In this document: positions 44,757-53,711 of the stretch, in pieces
Layout of the letters: every line of letters begins with the position of its first letter
How positions within the stretch are numbered: the stretch's first letter is position 1
Assembly: GCF_004404055.1 (NCBI RefSeq)
Contig: NZ_SOHK01000004.1
Span: 1 to 64,000 of the forward strand
Origin: Cryobacterium ruanii
GTDB taxonomy: Bacteria; Actinomycetota; Actinomycetes; Actinomycetales; Microbacteriaceae
DNA: 64,000 bases
Direction: 5' to 3'
Program-made: the position numbers and the translations under genes
The notes under the pieces: generated by a model
The model's input: only the letters and a program-made list of their open reading frames with translations
What the model was told of the DNA's origin: nothing
Database searches by the model: none

Positions 44757-45407
44757 ATGCGCCTCTATCTGGCTTCCACGTCTCCGGCCCGCCTGGCCCT
44801 GCTGCGAACGTCCGGCATCGAACCGGTGCTGATCAACCCAGACGTCGATGAGGCCCGGGTCGTCGCCGACACCGAGGCGTTGCGCGGCGAGCCGCTCGAG
44901 CCCGGAGCGCTCGTCGAACTGCTGGCGCGGGCGAAAGCTGAGGCGGCGGCATCCGCTGCGCCAGCGAAGGCGCTGGACGGCTTGTTATTGGGGGGCGATT
45001 CGGTGTTCGTGCTGGACGGCGTCATCTACGGCAAGCCGCACACGGCTGAGGCTGCCAGGGAGCGATGGGAACGCCAACGCGGACGCACCGGAACGCTGTA
45101 CTCGGGCCACTGGCTGATCGAACTCAACGGCGGCGTGCCCGGCCGGGCGATCGGCGCGGTCGCGCGGGCCGAGGTGACCTTCGCCGACGATCTCGACGAT
45201 GCGGAGCTCGACGCCTATATTGCCACCGGTGAGCCCTTGTTCGTGGCCGGGGCGTTCACGATTGACAGCCTCGGTGCTCCCTTCATCACGAGCATCGTCG
45301 GCGATCCGTCGACCGTGGTAGGGCTGTCACTGCCAACCCTGCGACGGCTGGTGCGCGTCCTCGGGTACGAGTGGCCGACCCTGTGGAATCGGCCCGGAGC
45401 ACTCTAA
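44757..45407 (+). CDS. maf: Maf-type nucleoside triphosphate pyrophosphatase
   Basis: 216 residues from ATG 44757 behind GAAGGA. MRLYLASTSPARLALLRTSG carries the SxSPxR motif. LLGGDSVFVLDGVIYGKP holds the GxDxV-type catalytic Asp, and YIATGEPLFVAGAFTIDSLG the GKAGxYxI-like part. It hydrolyses non-canonical NTPs and may limit septum formation. It precedes the carboxylase alpha-subunit gene by 85 bases, as in other actinobacteria. Confidence 0.92.
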   Translation: MRLYLASTSPARLALLRTSGIEPVLINPDVDEARVVADTEALRGEPLEPGALVELLARAKAEAAASAAPAKALDGLLLGGDSVFVLDGVIYGKPHTAEAARERWERQRGRTGTLYSGHWLIELNGGVPGRAIGAVARAEVTFADDLDDAELDAYIATGEPLFVAGAFTIDSLGAPFITSIVGDPSTVVGLSLPTLRRLVRVLGYEWPTLWNRPGAL

Positions 45408-45478
45408 TTGTAGGCATCCGCAAGATTCTGTCGGATCTTTTTGTGGGACAGAACCAAAAGGGATATGACGGTGGGCAA

Positions 45479-45484
45479 TAGGCT
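45479..45484 (+). promoter_or_regulatory. -10 box of leaderless accC transcript
   Basis: TAGGCT stands eight bases before GTG 45493. No Shine-Dalgarno. Confidence 0.45.
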
Positions 45485-45492
45485 ATGGGATT

Positions 45493-47265
45493 GTGCCACT
45501 CATAACAAAGGTCCTCATCGCCAACCGAGGCGAGATCGCCGTTCGGGTCATCCGTGCCGCGAAAGACAGTGGACTTCTCTCTGTCGCCGTCTACGCCGAC
45601 CAGGATCGTGATTCCCTGCACGCCCGTCTCGCCGACGAGGCGTACGGTCTCGATGGCACCAGCGGCGCCGAAACCTACCTCGTCATCGACAAGATCCTGT
45701 CGATCGCCCGGCGTTGCGGCGCTGACGCCGTGCACCCTGGCTACGGCTTTCTGGCCGAGAACGCCGACTTCGCCCGCGCCGTGATCGGGGCAGGCCTCAC
45801 TTGGATTGGGCCATCACCCGAAGCGATCGAACAGCTCGGCGATAAGGTCTCGGCCCGGCACATCGCCGAGAAGGTCAACGCACCGATGGCGCCCGGCACG
45901 CTGAACCCGTGCATTGACGCCGCCGAGGTGCTTGCCTTCGTCGACGTGCACGGCCTGCCCGTGGCGATCAAGGCCGCTTTCGGTGGTGGCGGACGCGGCC
46001 TCAAGGTCGCCCGCACCCGCGACGAGGTCGCCGAAATGTTCGACTCCGCCACCCGCGAGGCCATCACCGCCTTCGGTCGCGGCGAATGCTTCGTGGAGAA
46101 GTACCTGGACTCGCCCCGCCACGTGGAAACCCAGTGCCTGGCCGACATGTACGGCAATGTCGTCGTCGTGTCGACCCGCGACTGCTCGCTGCAGCGCCGG
46201 CACCAGAAGCTTGTCGAAGAGGCGCCCGCGCCCTTTCTTACCGAGGCGCAGACAACCGAGATGTATCGCGCCTCCAAAGCTATTCTGAAGGAGGTCGGCT
46301 ACCTCGGCGCCGGCACCTGCGAGTTTCTCATCGGTCAGGACGGAACGGTGTCGTTCCTCGAGGTCAACACCCGCCTGCAAGTCGAGCACACCGTCTCCGA
46401 AGAGGTCACCGGCATCGACCTGGTGCGTGAGCAGTTCCGCCTCGCTGAGGGTGGCGAGCTGACCTACGGCGACCCCGTTGCATGCGCTCACTCCTTTGAA
46501 TTTCGAATCAACGGAGAGGATGCCGGCCGCGGTTTTCTCCCCGCGCCCGGCCCGGTGCACGTGTTCAAGCCCGCGGGCGGCCCCGGTGTGCGCGTCGACA
46601 CCGGTGTGCAGTCCGGTGACGTCATCAGCGGATCGTTTGACTCACTCATCGCCAAGCTCATCGTCACCGGCGCCACCCGCGAAGAGGCGCTCGAGCGTTC
46701 GCGCCGGGCCCTCGACGAGTTCGAGGTGGCGGGTCTGCCGACCGTGCTGCCCTTTCACCGCAAGGTCGTGCGCGATCCCGCCTTCGCGCCGACCGATGGC
46801 AAGCCCTTCACGGTCTTCACCCGCTGGATCGAGACCGAGTTCGAGAACGACATCGAGCCGTGGAGCGGCAGCATGGAAGACGTCGTCGGTGCGCAGAAAC
46901 GCCACAGCATCGTGGTCGAGGTGGAGGGGCGTCGCATCGAGGTGACCCTACCCACCCGCCTGCTGCCCGGCGGTGCGAGCGCCCGCTCCGTCGGCCCGGC
47001 GCCCAAGCGTCGCGGCGGCCTGCACGCCGTCGACACCGCCACCGGAGACGCCATCAAGGCGCCGATGCAGGCGACCATCGTCAAGCTGCTCGTCGCCGAG
47101 GGTGACACGGTCGTCAAGGGCGATCTGCTGCTCGTTCTCGAAGCCATGAAGATGGAGCAGCCGCTCGTCGCGCACCGCGACGGCACGGTCGGCAACGTCG
47201 CCGCGGTCGTCGGTGAGACGGTCTCCTCCGGCAGCGTGCTGCTGACGGTCTCCGACGCCGCCTGA
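45493..47265 (+). CDS. accC: Acyl-CoA carboxylase alpha subunit (biotin carboxylase plus BCCP)
   Basis: 590 residues, the AccA3 size. The biotin carboxylase part starts [20 protein letters not shown], with ATP-grasp motifs [40 protein letters not shown] and [20 protein letters not shown]. The C-terminal BCCP domain has [20 protein letters not shown], where Lys of EAMKM receives biotin. It supplies carboxybiotin to AccD (37828) and similar beta subunits for malonyl- or methylmalonyl-CoA. Biotinylation would be by the BirA at 36761. GTG start is probably leaderless. Confidence 0.95.
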   Translation: MPLITKVLIANRGEIAVRVIRAAKDSGLLSVAVYADQDRDSLHARLADEAYGLDGTSGAETYLVIDKILSIARRCGADAVHPGYGFLAENADFARAVIGAGLTWIGPSPEAIEQLGDKVSARHIAEKVNAPMAPGTLNPCIDAAEVLAFVDVHGLPVAIKAAFGGGGRGLKVARTRDEVAEMFDSATREAITAFGRGECFVEKYLDSPRHVETQCLADMYGNVVVVSTRDCSLQRRHQKLVEEAPAPFLTEAQTTEMYRASKAILKEVGYLGAGTCEFLIGQDGTVSFLEVNTRLQVEHTVSEEVTGIDLVREQFRLAEGGELTYGDPVACAHSFEFRINGEDAGRGFLPAPGPVHVFKPAGGPGVRVDTGVQSGDVISGSFDSLIAKLIVTGATREEALERSRRALDEFEVAGLPTVLPFHRKVVRDPAFAPTDGKPFTVFTRWIETEFENDIEPWSGSMEDVVGAQKRHSIVVEVEGRRIEVTLPTRLLPGGASARSVGPAPKRRGGLHAVDTATGDAIKAPMQATIVKLLVAEGDTVVKGDLLLVLEAMKMEQPLVAHRDGTVGNVAAVVGETVSSGSVLLTVSDAA

Positions 47266-47306
47266 CGCAAGCACCAGGCAGGTGAACGGCCGCGAGGACT
47301 TTGGAA

Positions 47307-48743
47307 CTAGAGGACGACGTGCATGGCGCGCGCGGCATCCGTTATGGAGCCGGTGAGCGAGGGGTAGACGGGGAAGGTGCGTGCGACTTCGTCGACCGTG
47401 AGGCGGTGTTCGACGGCGAGCGCGAGGGGAAAGATGAGCTCGCTCGCCTTGGGCGCCACGATGACGCCGCCGATGACCGTGCCGCTGCCGGTGCGAGCGA
47501 ACAGCTTCACGAAGCCGTCCTTGATTCCCATCATTTTGGCCCGGGGGTTTGAGGAGAGCGGCAGCTTGTAGATCTCGCCCTGGGCGAGGCCGTCTTCGAT
47601 CTGCTTCTGGGTGTAGCCGACGGTGGCGATTTCGGGCTGGGTGAAGATGTTCGCGGCCACGTTGCGAATCTCGATCGGGTTGACGATGTCGCCCATGGCG
47701 TGGAACACCGCGGTGCGCCCCATCATGGAAGCCACGGAGGCCAGCGGGATCTCGGTCGTGCAGTCCCCCGCCGCGTAGATGTTCGGGATCGAGGTGCGGG
47801 CGACCCGATTGACCTGGATGTGACCGGAGTCAGTGATCTGCACACCGGCCTGCTCGAGGCCGATGTTGGCCGTGTTCGGAATCGAGCCGACGGCGATGAG
47901 GCAGTGGCTGCCCTCGACCGTGCGTCCGTCGTCGAGGGTGGCGACGACTCCGGTCTTCGTGCGTTCGACCGAGGATGCCCGCGACTTGGAGAGCACGGTC
48001 ATGCCGTTGCGCTTGAAGACGTTTTCGATCACGTTGGCCGCGTCGGCGTCTTCCCCGGGCAGAACCTGATCGCGGCTGGAGATGAGGGTGACCTTCGCGC
48101 CGAGGGCGCGGTAGGCCGAGGCGAACTCGGCACCGGTGACGCCTGAGCCGACGACGATGAGGTGCTCGGGGATGGCCTTGAGGTTGTAGAGCTGGGTCCA
48201 GGTGAGGATGCGCTCGCCGTCGGGCATCGCGGACGCCAGCACGCGTGGGCTGGCTCCCACGGAGACGACGAGGGTGTCGGCGTCGATGCGGTCGAAGTCG
48301 GTGGCTGTCGCGTCGCCGGAGGTCGCGACGATGATGCCCGTAGTGCCGTCGAGACGTCCGTGGCCCTGCACGAAGCGCACGCCGGCGCGAATGAGTGAGG
48401 CCTTCATGTCTTCGGATTGCTGGCGGGCGAGGGCGAGCAGGCGTTTGTTCACGGCGGCCAGGTTGATAGCCACCTCGGGACGCAGGGGCTTACCGGTGTC
48501 GCCGCGCACGAAGAACTGCACACCCAGATCGGTGGCCTCGCCGATCGAGTTCGACGCCTCAGCCGTGGCTATGAGGGATTTGGAAGGGACGACATCGGTG
48601 ATCACAGCCGAACCGCCGACACCGACGCTTTCGATGAGGGTGACATCGGCACCCTGTTGTGCACCGGCGATGGCCGCTTCGTATCCGCCGGGCCCACCGC
48701 CTAATACTGCGATGCGCTGCTTGCGTTCGAACTCATAGGCCAT
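47307..48743 (-). CDS. lpdA: LpdA-type flavoprotein, NAD(P)H-quinone dehydrogenase
   Basis: 478 residues from ATG 48743 (AGGAG ten bases upstream; ATG 48752 lies too close to it). IAVLGGGPGGYEAAIAGAQQ binds FAD. The place of the redox Cys pair reads VGGSAVITDVVPSKSLIATA, without cysteines, as in M. tuberculosis LpdA, so it cannot act as dihydrolipoyl dehydrogenase. LIVVGSGVTGAEFASAYRAL binds NAD(P). NIYAAGDCTTEIPLASVASM is the second FAD motif, and the dimer domain ends the chain. It is thought to reduce quinones and protect against oxidative stress. Confidence 0.9.
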   Translation of the reverse strand: MAYEFERKQRIAVLGGGPGGYEAAIAGAQQGADVTLIESVGVGGSAVITDVVPSKSLIATAEASNSIGEATDLGVQFFVRGDTGKPLRPEVAINLAAVNKRLLALARQQSEDMKASLIRAGVRFVQGHGRLDGTTGIIVATSGDATATDFDRIDADTLVVSVGASPRVLASAMPDGERILTWTQLYNLKAIPEHLIVVGSGVTGAEFASAYRALGAKVTLISSRDQVLPGEDADAANVIENVFKRNGMTVLSKSRASSVERTKTGVVATLDDGRTVEGSHCLIAVGSIPNTANIGLEQAGVQITDSGHIQVNRVARTSIPNIYAAGDCTTEIPLASVASMMGRTAVFHAMGDIVNPIEIRNVAANIFTQPEIATVGYTQKQIEDGLAQGEIYKLPLSSNPRAKMMGIKDGFVKLFARTGSGTVIGGVIVAPKASELIFPLALAVEHRLTVDEVARTFPVYPSLTGSITDAARAMHVVL

Positions 48744-48913
48744 GTAGTCCATTCTCCTGGCCCGCGCACCCCTCACAAAACCGTCTGCCCGCCCACGAGC
48801 CCCGCTCTGTGCCCTGAAAGGGGCGAATACGCACCGAATGATCGTCTCAGCGACCGTTCGGCGCGCCGATGGGCAGAATTCGCGCGGAATCTCCGCGCTC
48901 TCGGCCGGGGTTC

Positions 48914-48919
48914 TAGAGT
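48914..48919 (+). promoter_or_regulatory. -10 box of leaderless purine nucleoside phosphorylase transcript
   Basis: TAGAGT stands six bases before ATG 48926. No Shine-Dalgarno. Confidence 0.5.
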
Positions 48920-48925
48920 AGTGAA

Positions 48926-49759
48926 ATGTTCACGAACGAGATCAACCCGTTAGACCTGCCCGCAACAGATCCGTATGAGGCAGCACGGTCGGCCGCCGCG
49001 GAGATCGCGGGGATCACGGGAGTGCCCCGGCACGACATCGCTCTCACGCTCGGCAGCGGCTGGGCCAAGGCCGCGGACCTGATCGGCGAGACCACCCACA
49101 CCGTGTCCGCCGCGGACATCACCGGGTTCAGCGCCCCCGCGCTGGCCGGCCACGCGGGCACGCTGCGTTCCGTTCTGCTGCCCGGCGGCAAGCGCGCTCT
49201 TGTGATCAGTGCACGCACTCACTACTACGAGGGCCACGGCGTACGGCGGGTCGTGCACAGCGTGCGCACGGCAGCGGCGACCGGAGCGACGACGATGATC
49301 CTGACCAACGGGGCGGGCGGCATCCGTGAATCGTGGACACCGGGCACCCCTGTGCTGATCAGCGACCACATCAACCTGACTTTTGATTCTCCAATCGAGG
49401 GCGCGAACTTCGTGGACCTGACCGACCTGTACTCGAAGCGGCTGCGCGACCTGGCACGCAGCATCGACCCGACGCTCGACGAGGGCGTGTACTGCCAGTT
49501 TCGCGGGCCGCAGTACGAAACCCCCGCCGAGGTGCAGATGGCTAAGGCGATCGGCGGTCACATCGTGGGCATGTCGACCGCGCTCGAGGCCATTGCAGCA
49601 CGGCAGTCCGGCATGGAGGTGCTGGGCCTCTCGCTCGTCACCAACCTCGCCGCCGGCATTCAGAAGACCCCGCTCAGCCACGGCGAAGTCATCGAGGCCG
49701 GTGCGCTGGCCGAACCGGTGATCAGCGCACTCCTCGCCCGGATCGTGGCTGCACTGTGA
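48926..49759 (+). CDS. deoD: Purine-nucleoside phosphorylase
   Basis: 277 residues, the size of trimeric PNPs. HDIALTLGSGWAKAADLIGE is the phosphate-binding GSG region. ALVISARTHYYEGHGVRRVV, MILTNGAGGIRESWTPGTPV and LISDHINLTFDSPIEG give the ribose/base pocket, with YCQFRGPQYETPAEVQMAKA and GMSTALEAIAARQSGMEVLG closing the site. It splits purine nucleosides to base and ribose-1-phosphate, which the phospho-sugar mutase coupled downstream (GTGA overlap) would turn into ribose-5-phosphate. Confidence 0.94.
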   Translation: MFTNEINPLDLPATDPYEAARSAAAEIAGITGVPRHDIALTLGSGWAKAADLIGETTHTVSAADITGFSAPALAGHAGTLRSVLLPGGKRALVISARTHYYEGHGVRRVVHSVRTAAATGATTMILTNGAGGIRESWTPGTPVLISDHINLTFDSPIEGANFVDLTDLYSKRLRDLARSIDPTLDEGVYCQFRGPQYETPAEVQMAKAIGGHIVGMSTALEAIAARQSGMEVLGLSLVTNLAAGIQKTPLSHGEVIEAGALAEPVISALLARIVAAL

Positions 49760-51885
49760 CCGGTCAGGGCGAGACTGGCTCCGACCATCCGGCCGAGCGC
49801 ACCGGCGGCCGCCACTCCGGCCCTCCAGCGGATGCTGCGCCGGTCACTCCCGACGCCGCCCCGGACTCGGCTTCGACCGAAAACCCGTCGAGCGCCGAGG
49901 ATGCCGCCGCTCGCGTCGCCGACGCGGCCGCGCCATCCGCTGATGATGAGGCCCCGACGCCGACCCGCACCCTGCCCATCGTGCCGAACAGCGACGACGC
50001 TGGCTCGGAGCCGACGGTCGCCATTCAGACCATCGCGCAGAACAACGACGACGATTTCGACCCGACGGTCGCCATTCAGACCATCACACCCGAGAGCGCA
50101 GGGGAGGACAACCTCGCCACCGCGCCGGTCGCCCACGAGACGCCGCTCGCCTCGACCGACCGCACCGCGGCGCTGCTGCAGGCGGCCAGGGCCTGGCTCA
50201 ACCAGGATCCCGACCCGGAGACACAGGCGCAGCTGCGCGCGCTCATCAACGCCGTCGACGACGGCGACACCGTGGCCCTGTCGAACCTGCACTCGCGGTT
50301 CGACACCCGGCTCGCCTTCGGCACGGCCGGGCTGCGGGGCGAAATCTCCGCCGGACCGAACCGCATGAACCGGGTTCTTGTCTCGCAGGCCGCGGCCGGC
50401 CTCGCCACCTATTTGCGACGCCACGCCGCCCCCGGCGTGACGCCGTCGGTCGTCATCGGCTACGACGGCCGCAAGAATTCCCACGTCTTCGCGACCGACA
50501 CGGCGACGATCATGGCGGGCGCGGGGGTGCGCGCCATCCTCTTACCGCGCCTGCTGCCGACGCCCGTGCTGGCCTTCGCGGTGCGGCACCTCGATGCGAG
50601 CTGCGGCGTAATGGTGACCGCCTCGCACAACCCGTCCAACGACAACGGCTACAAGGTCTACCTGGGCGGCGTGAATAACGGCGCCCAGATCGTCGCCCCC
50701 GACGACAAGGCCATCTCGGACGAGATTCTGCGCGTCGCCGCCGACGAACACGTGCCGCATTTGCCGCGCGGCAGCTACGAGACCGCCGACGAAGACGTCG
50801 TGCTCGCCTACATCGCTGCGACCGCCGGCATCGCCCACCGGCCGCGCGCACAGGTGAACGCGGTGTACACCGCCATGCACGGCGTCGGCTGGGACACCAC
50901 CCGCCGGGTGCTCGAAAAGGCCGGATTCGACCTGCCGACCCTCGTCGACGCGCAGATCGCCCCCGACGCCGCTTTTCCAACGGTGGCATTTCCGAACCCG
51001 GAAGAACCCGGTGCGCTGGACCTCGCCTACGAGACCGCGCGCGAGGTGAACGCCGAACTCATCATCGCCAACGATCCGGATGCCGACCGCCTCGCCGTAG
51101 CCATCCCCGACCTCTCGAGCGCGAGCGGCTTTCGGCGGCTGAGCGGCAACGAGGTCGGCGCTATTCTCGGCTGGCGGGCCGCCGCGCTCGCCGGGGCAAC
51201 CGATCTCGACGCCGATGGTGGCACCGACCTGAGCGGCAACGGCCTCGCCCTGAATACCGGCACGCTGGCCTGTTCGATCGTGTCGTCGCCGGCGCTACAC
51301 GCGGTAGCGGATGCCTACGGCCTGCGTTTCACCGAGACCCTCACCGGATTCAAATGGGTGTCCCGGGTACCCAACCTGGTCTACGGCTTCGAAGAGGCGC
51401 TGGGCTACCTGGTCAACCCGGAGACCGTGCGCGACAAGGACGGCATCTCGGCTGCCGTCGCGCTGCTCTCGCTCGTGAGCGACCTCAAGTCGGAGGGCAC
51501 GACCCTCGCCCGCTATCTCGACCGCTTCAGTGAGAGATTCGGGCACTACGCCTCGGGCCAGATCTCGGTGCGAGTCAGCGAACTGTCGACCATCGCACTC
51601 GTGATGACCCGCCTGCGGGAATCTCCACCGACCCACGTCGGCCGCATTCGCGTCGACGAGATCGATGACTTTCGCTGGGGGTTCGGCGAGCTGCCGCCGA
51701 GCGACGTGTTGCGCATCCGCTTGACGGATGGGTCCCGCGTGATGGTGCGCCCGAGCGGTACCGAGCCGAAGCTCAAGGTGTACATCGACACCCGCAGCAA
51801 AGTCGGCGCCCTGGTGGAACGTAAAGCGGCCGCCCAGGCCGCGCTCGACGAACTCGATCGCGGAATGCGCGCGCTGATCGCGTAG
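49756..51885 (+). CDS. pmmB: Phospho-sugar mutase with a repeat-bearing N-terminal extension
   Basis: 709 residues from GTG 49756, overlapping the deoD stop. Residues 1-130 are a low-complexity Ala/Pro/Asp extension holding two copies of a PTVAIQTI motif (residues about 85-92 and 101-108), each after an acidic patch. The alpha-D-phosphohexomutase core follows: FGTAGLRGEISAGPNRMN, CGVMVTASHNPSNDNGYKVY with catalytic Ser, IIANDPDADRLAVAIPD for metal, ETLTGFKWVSRVPNLVYGFE for the sugar and MVRPSGTEPKLKVYIDTR for phosphate. It likely converts ribose-1-P or hexose-1-P to the 5/6-phosphate. Family members lack such an extension or have a shorter one. Confidence 0.9.
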   Translation: MTGQGETGSDHPAERTGGRHSGPPADAAPVTPDAAPDSASTENPSSAEDAAARVADAAAPSADDEAPTPTRTLPIVPNSDDAGSEPTVAIQTIAQNNDDDFDPTVAIQTITPESAGEDNLATAPVAHETPLASTDRTAALLQAARAWLNQDPDPETQAQLRALINAVDDGDTVALSNLHSRFDTRLAFGTAGLRGEISAGPNRMNRVLVSQAAAGLATYLRRHAAPGVTPSVVIGYDGRKNSHVFATDTATIMAGAGVRAILLPRLLPTPVLAFAVRHLDASCGVMVTASHNPSNDNGYKVYLGGVNNGAQIVAPDDKAISDEILRVAADEHVPHLPRGSYETADEDVVLAYIAATAGIAHRPRAQVNAVYTAMHGVGWDTTRRVLEKAGFDLPTLVDAQIAPDAAFPTVAFPNPEEPGALDLAYETAREVNAELIIANDPDADRLAVAIPDLSSASGFRRLSGNEVGAILGWRAAALAGATDLDADGGTDLSGNGLALNTGTLACSIVSSPALHAVADAYGLRFTETLTGFKWVSRVPNLVYGFEEALGYLVNPETVRDKDGISAAVALLSLVSDLKSEGTTLARYLDRFSERFGHYASGQISVRVSELSTIALVMTRLRESPPTHVGRIRVDEIDDFRWGFGELPPSDVLRIRLTDGSRVMVRPSGTEPKLKVYIDTRSKVGALVERKAAAQAALDELDRGMRALIA

Positions 51886-51925
51886 TTGCCGGGGTGCCGT
51901 TCGGCGAGCCGATGCCGCGGCGCCG

Positions 51926-52726
51926 CTAGCCGAGCAGGGAGACGGCGTGGGCGATGACGAGGGCCAGGAGCACGAAACCGCCGAAGGACTCGAGAGCCAT
52001 GAGTGCCTTGGCCCGCAGGGACAGCGGCATCGTGTCGGTCGGACTGAACGCCATGGAGTTCGACAGCGAGAAATACACATAGTCGAAGAACGAGGCGACC
52101 CAGCCGATGCGCCGCGACGAGCGGGCGGCGACCTCCTCGATGGCGTCGTGATCTTCATCTTGGGGAAAGCGAAAATCAGCCGGGGGAAAGTCCTTGCGAT
52201 CGGCATGCCGGCGCGAGACCGGGCCGCCGCGGTCGAGTTCCCAGTAGACGAGGGCGAAGGCGATGACGTTGGTCACCCAGACCTGCAGGGCCGCGAGCAA
52301 CAGGGTCGCCCCGTCACCATTGCCGCCTGAGGTGAGTTGAATGACGAGTTGCACGAGCGCGACCTCGTTGGCCGCGACCAGCAGTAAGGCCTGGCCCGTG
52401 GCAACGTACTTCGACCAGCGGGTCTCACGATGCAGCCGGTACGGATTCAAAACGATGAGCGGAATCAGCAGTGCCAGCCCGATCGCGATAACCGTGTAGC
52501 GCAGGCCGGGCAGAAACGTACTCGGCAGCATGGAATACAGTCCGAGCGCGATCAGCAGGCCGAGCACGGCGGGCCAGCGATGCTCGGCCCCTACTCCCGG
52601 CTGCACAATGCCGCCTTCGTCGGCACTGTGATCGGCGCTGTGGTCGGCGCTGTGGTCGGCGCTGGCGCTGTGGTCGGCGCTGGCGCTGTGGTCGGCGCTG
52701 TCGCTGTGGTCGGCGCTGTCGCTCAT
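51926..52726 (-). CDS. DUF1345 membrane protein with SADHS-repeat N-terminus
   Basis: 266 residues. Residues 1-40 are a tandem array of ADHS units (MSDSADHSDSADHSASADHS and on), rich in His and Asp, coded by a GTCGGCGCT-type minisatellite. Five membrane helices follow, with SLSNSMAFSPTDTMPLSLRA and KALMALESFGGFVLLALVIA near the end, the DUF1345 signature. Function unknown; the family has an ion-channel-like pore layout. TAAGCT on the minus strand (52,738-52,733) six bases before the ATG suggests a leaderless transcript. Confidence 0.8.
   Translation of the reverse strand: MSDSADHSDSADHSASADHSASADHSADHSADHSADEGGIVQPGVGAEHRWPAVLGLLIALGLYSMLPSTFLPGLRYTVIAIGLALLIPLIVLNPYRLHRETRWSKYVATGQALLLVAANEVALVQLVIQLTSGGNGDGATLLLAALQVWVTNVIAFALVYWELDRGGPVSRRHADRKDFPPADFRFPQDEDHDAIEEVAARSSRRIGWVASFFDYVYFSLSNSMAFSPTDTMPLSLRAKALMALESFGGFVLLALVIAHAVSLLG
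52620..52726. repeat. Minisatellite coding for the SADHS array
   Basis: About nine imperfect copies of a 12- to 15-base unit (GTGGTCGGCGCT, with TGTCGCT or TGGCGCT inserts) lie in frame in the 5' end of the DUF1345 gene. Unit lengths are multiples of three, so copy-number change keeps the frame. Confidence 0.8.
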
Positions 52727-52732
52727 GCGCTG

Positions 52733-52738
52733 AGCTTA
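52733..52738 (-). promoter_or_regulatory. -10 box of leaderless DUF1345 gene transcript
   Basis: TAAGCT on the minus strand lies six bases before the ATG at 52726. No Shine-Dalgarno. Confidence 0.45.
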
Positions 52739-52890
52739 GAGCCAACTCGACGTCGCACAAGGTCGCCGCACGCTGCCCGACCTTACACAGGCGTGCGGGG
52801 CGGAAATGGGTCCGGCGGAGCGGCATCCGTTCGCCGAGCTAACCTAACGGCCCTAGAAACGCTCAGGGGCCACGAGCAGAACGTGGAAGG

Positions 52891-53172
52891 CTAGGAACCC
52901 AGCGCGATCTCCAGCTTGGCGACGAGCTCGTCGACGTCGAAATAATTGTTGATCACGATCACGTCGGCGTTGGTCTTGCCGATCGCCTCGACGAGCTCTG
53001 ACGAAGTCAGGATGACCTGGGCGTCGGCCGCAGCGGCGCGCACGCCGGCGACATCCGTTGCCTGCACGCTCGCGTCGATATCAAGACGTTCGAGGGCCCG
53101 CTCGGCGTTGACCTTGAGGATGGCCGAGGTGCCGAGCCCGATGCCACACATGACGACGATCTTCATGGGCAT
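52891..53172 (-). CDS. PTS sugar-type EIIB component (ascorbate/lactose-like fold)
   Basis: 93 residues. KIVVMCGIGLGTSAILKVNA is the EIIB phosphorylation loop with catalytic Cys (CGxGxGTS), as in UlaB/SgaB-like proteins. VILTSSELVEAIGKTNADVI and the C-terminal NNYFDVDELVAKLEIAL match that small single-domain family. It would take phosphate from the EIIA encoded 13 bases upstream. No EIIC permease lies in this region, so a transport role is unproven. Confidence 0.85.
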   Translation of the reverse strand: MPMKIVVMCGIGLGTSAILKVNAERALERLDIDASVQATDVAGVRAAAADAQVILTSSELVEAIGKTNADVIVINNYFDVDELVAKLEIALGS

Positions 53173-53185
53173 ACCGTCGGCGCGG

Positions 53186-53641
53186 TCATGCGAGCGCTTC
53201 GGTCTGTCCGAACACGCCCTGCACGAATTCGGCGGTGGTCGCGCCGGCCAGTGCCGGAATCACCGCAGGATCGTTGAAGACGTTGGCGAGTTCTGCGACG
53301 AATTGCAGGTGGTCGTCGGCGCCGCTCACGGCCAGGCCGACGATCACACTGACCGGGTCATTGTGGGGGTGGCCGAAAGCGACCGGCTCGGCAAGGGTGA
53401 CAACGCAGAGTCCGTCGGTAAGAACATCCGCTCCTGGGCGGGCATGCGCGAGCGCCAGGCCCGGCGCGATCACAATGTAGGCACCGAATTCGCGAATCAC
53501 TTCGATCATGCGATCGGTATAAGCGGATGTCGTCGCGCCGGAACGCACGAGGGCGTCACCGGCCGCCGTGATGGCGGCCGGCCAGTCGTCAGCGAGCGCG
53601 CCGATGGTGATGGCATTGAGCGGGAGGTGCGGCAGTGGCAT
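53186..53641 (-). CDS. PTS EIIA component (fructose/mannitol/ascorbate type)
   Basis: 151 residues from ATG 53641; ATG 53674 would add 11. ITAAGDALVRSGATTSAYTD and RMIEVIREFGAYIVIAPGLA lead to LAHARPGADVLTDGLCVVTL, where the His of AHARP is the phospho-acceptor. AVSGADDHLQFVAELANVFN and the FVQGVFG C-terminus follow. It is 71 bases after the adenosine deaminase gene and before the EIIB gene on the same strand. No EIIC gene is seen. Confidence 0.85.
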   Translation of the reverse strand: MPLPHLPLNAITIGALADDWPAAITAAGDALVRSGATTSAYTDRMIEVIREFGAYIVIAPGLALAHARPGADVLTDGLCVVTLAEPVAFGHPHNDPVSVIVGLAVSGADDHLQFVAELANVFNDPAVIPALAGATTAEFVQGVFGQTEALA

Positions 53642-53711
53642 GATCACTTTCGGATAAGTGGAGTCGAACTCCATGAGTCGCGCAGGCACTCGCTGACTCG
53701 GCAGGCCGGCG

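Noticed and set aside
52620-52726. Possible CRISPR-like repeat
   Set aside because: Units are contiguous without spacers and lie in frame in a gene; it is a coding minisatellite.
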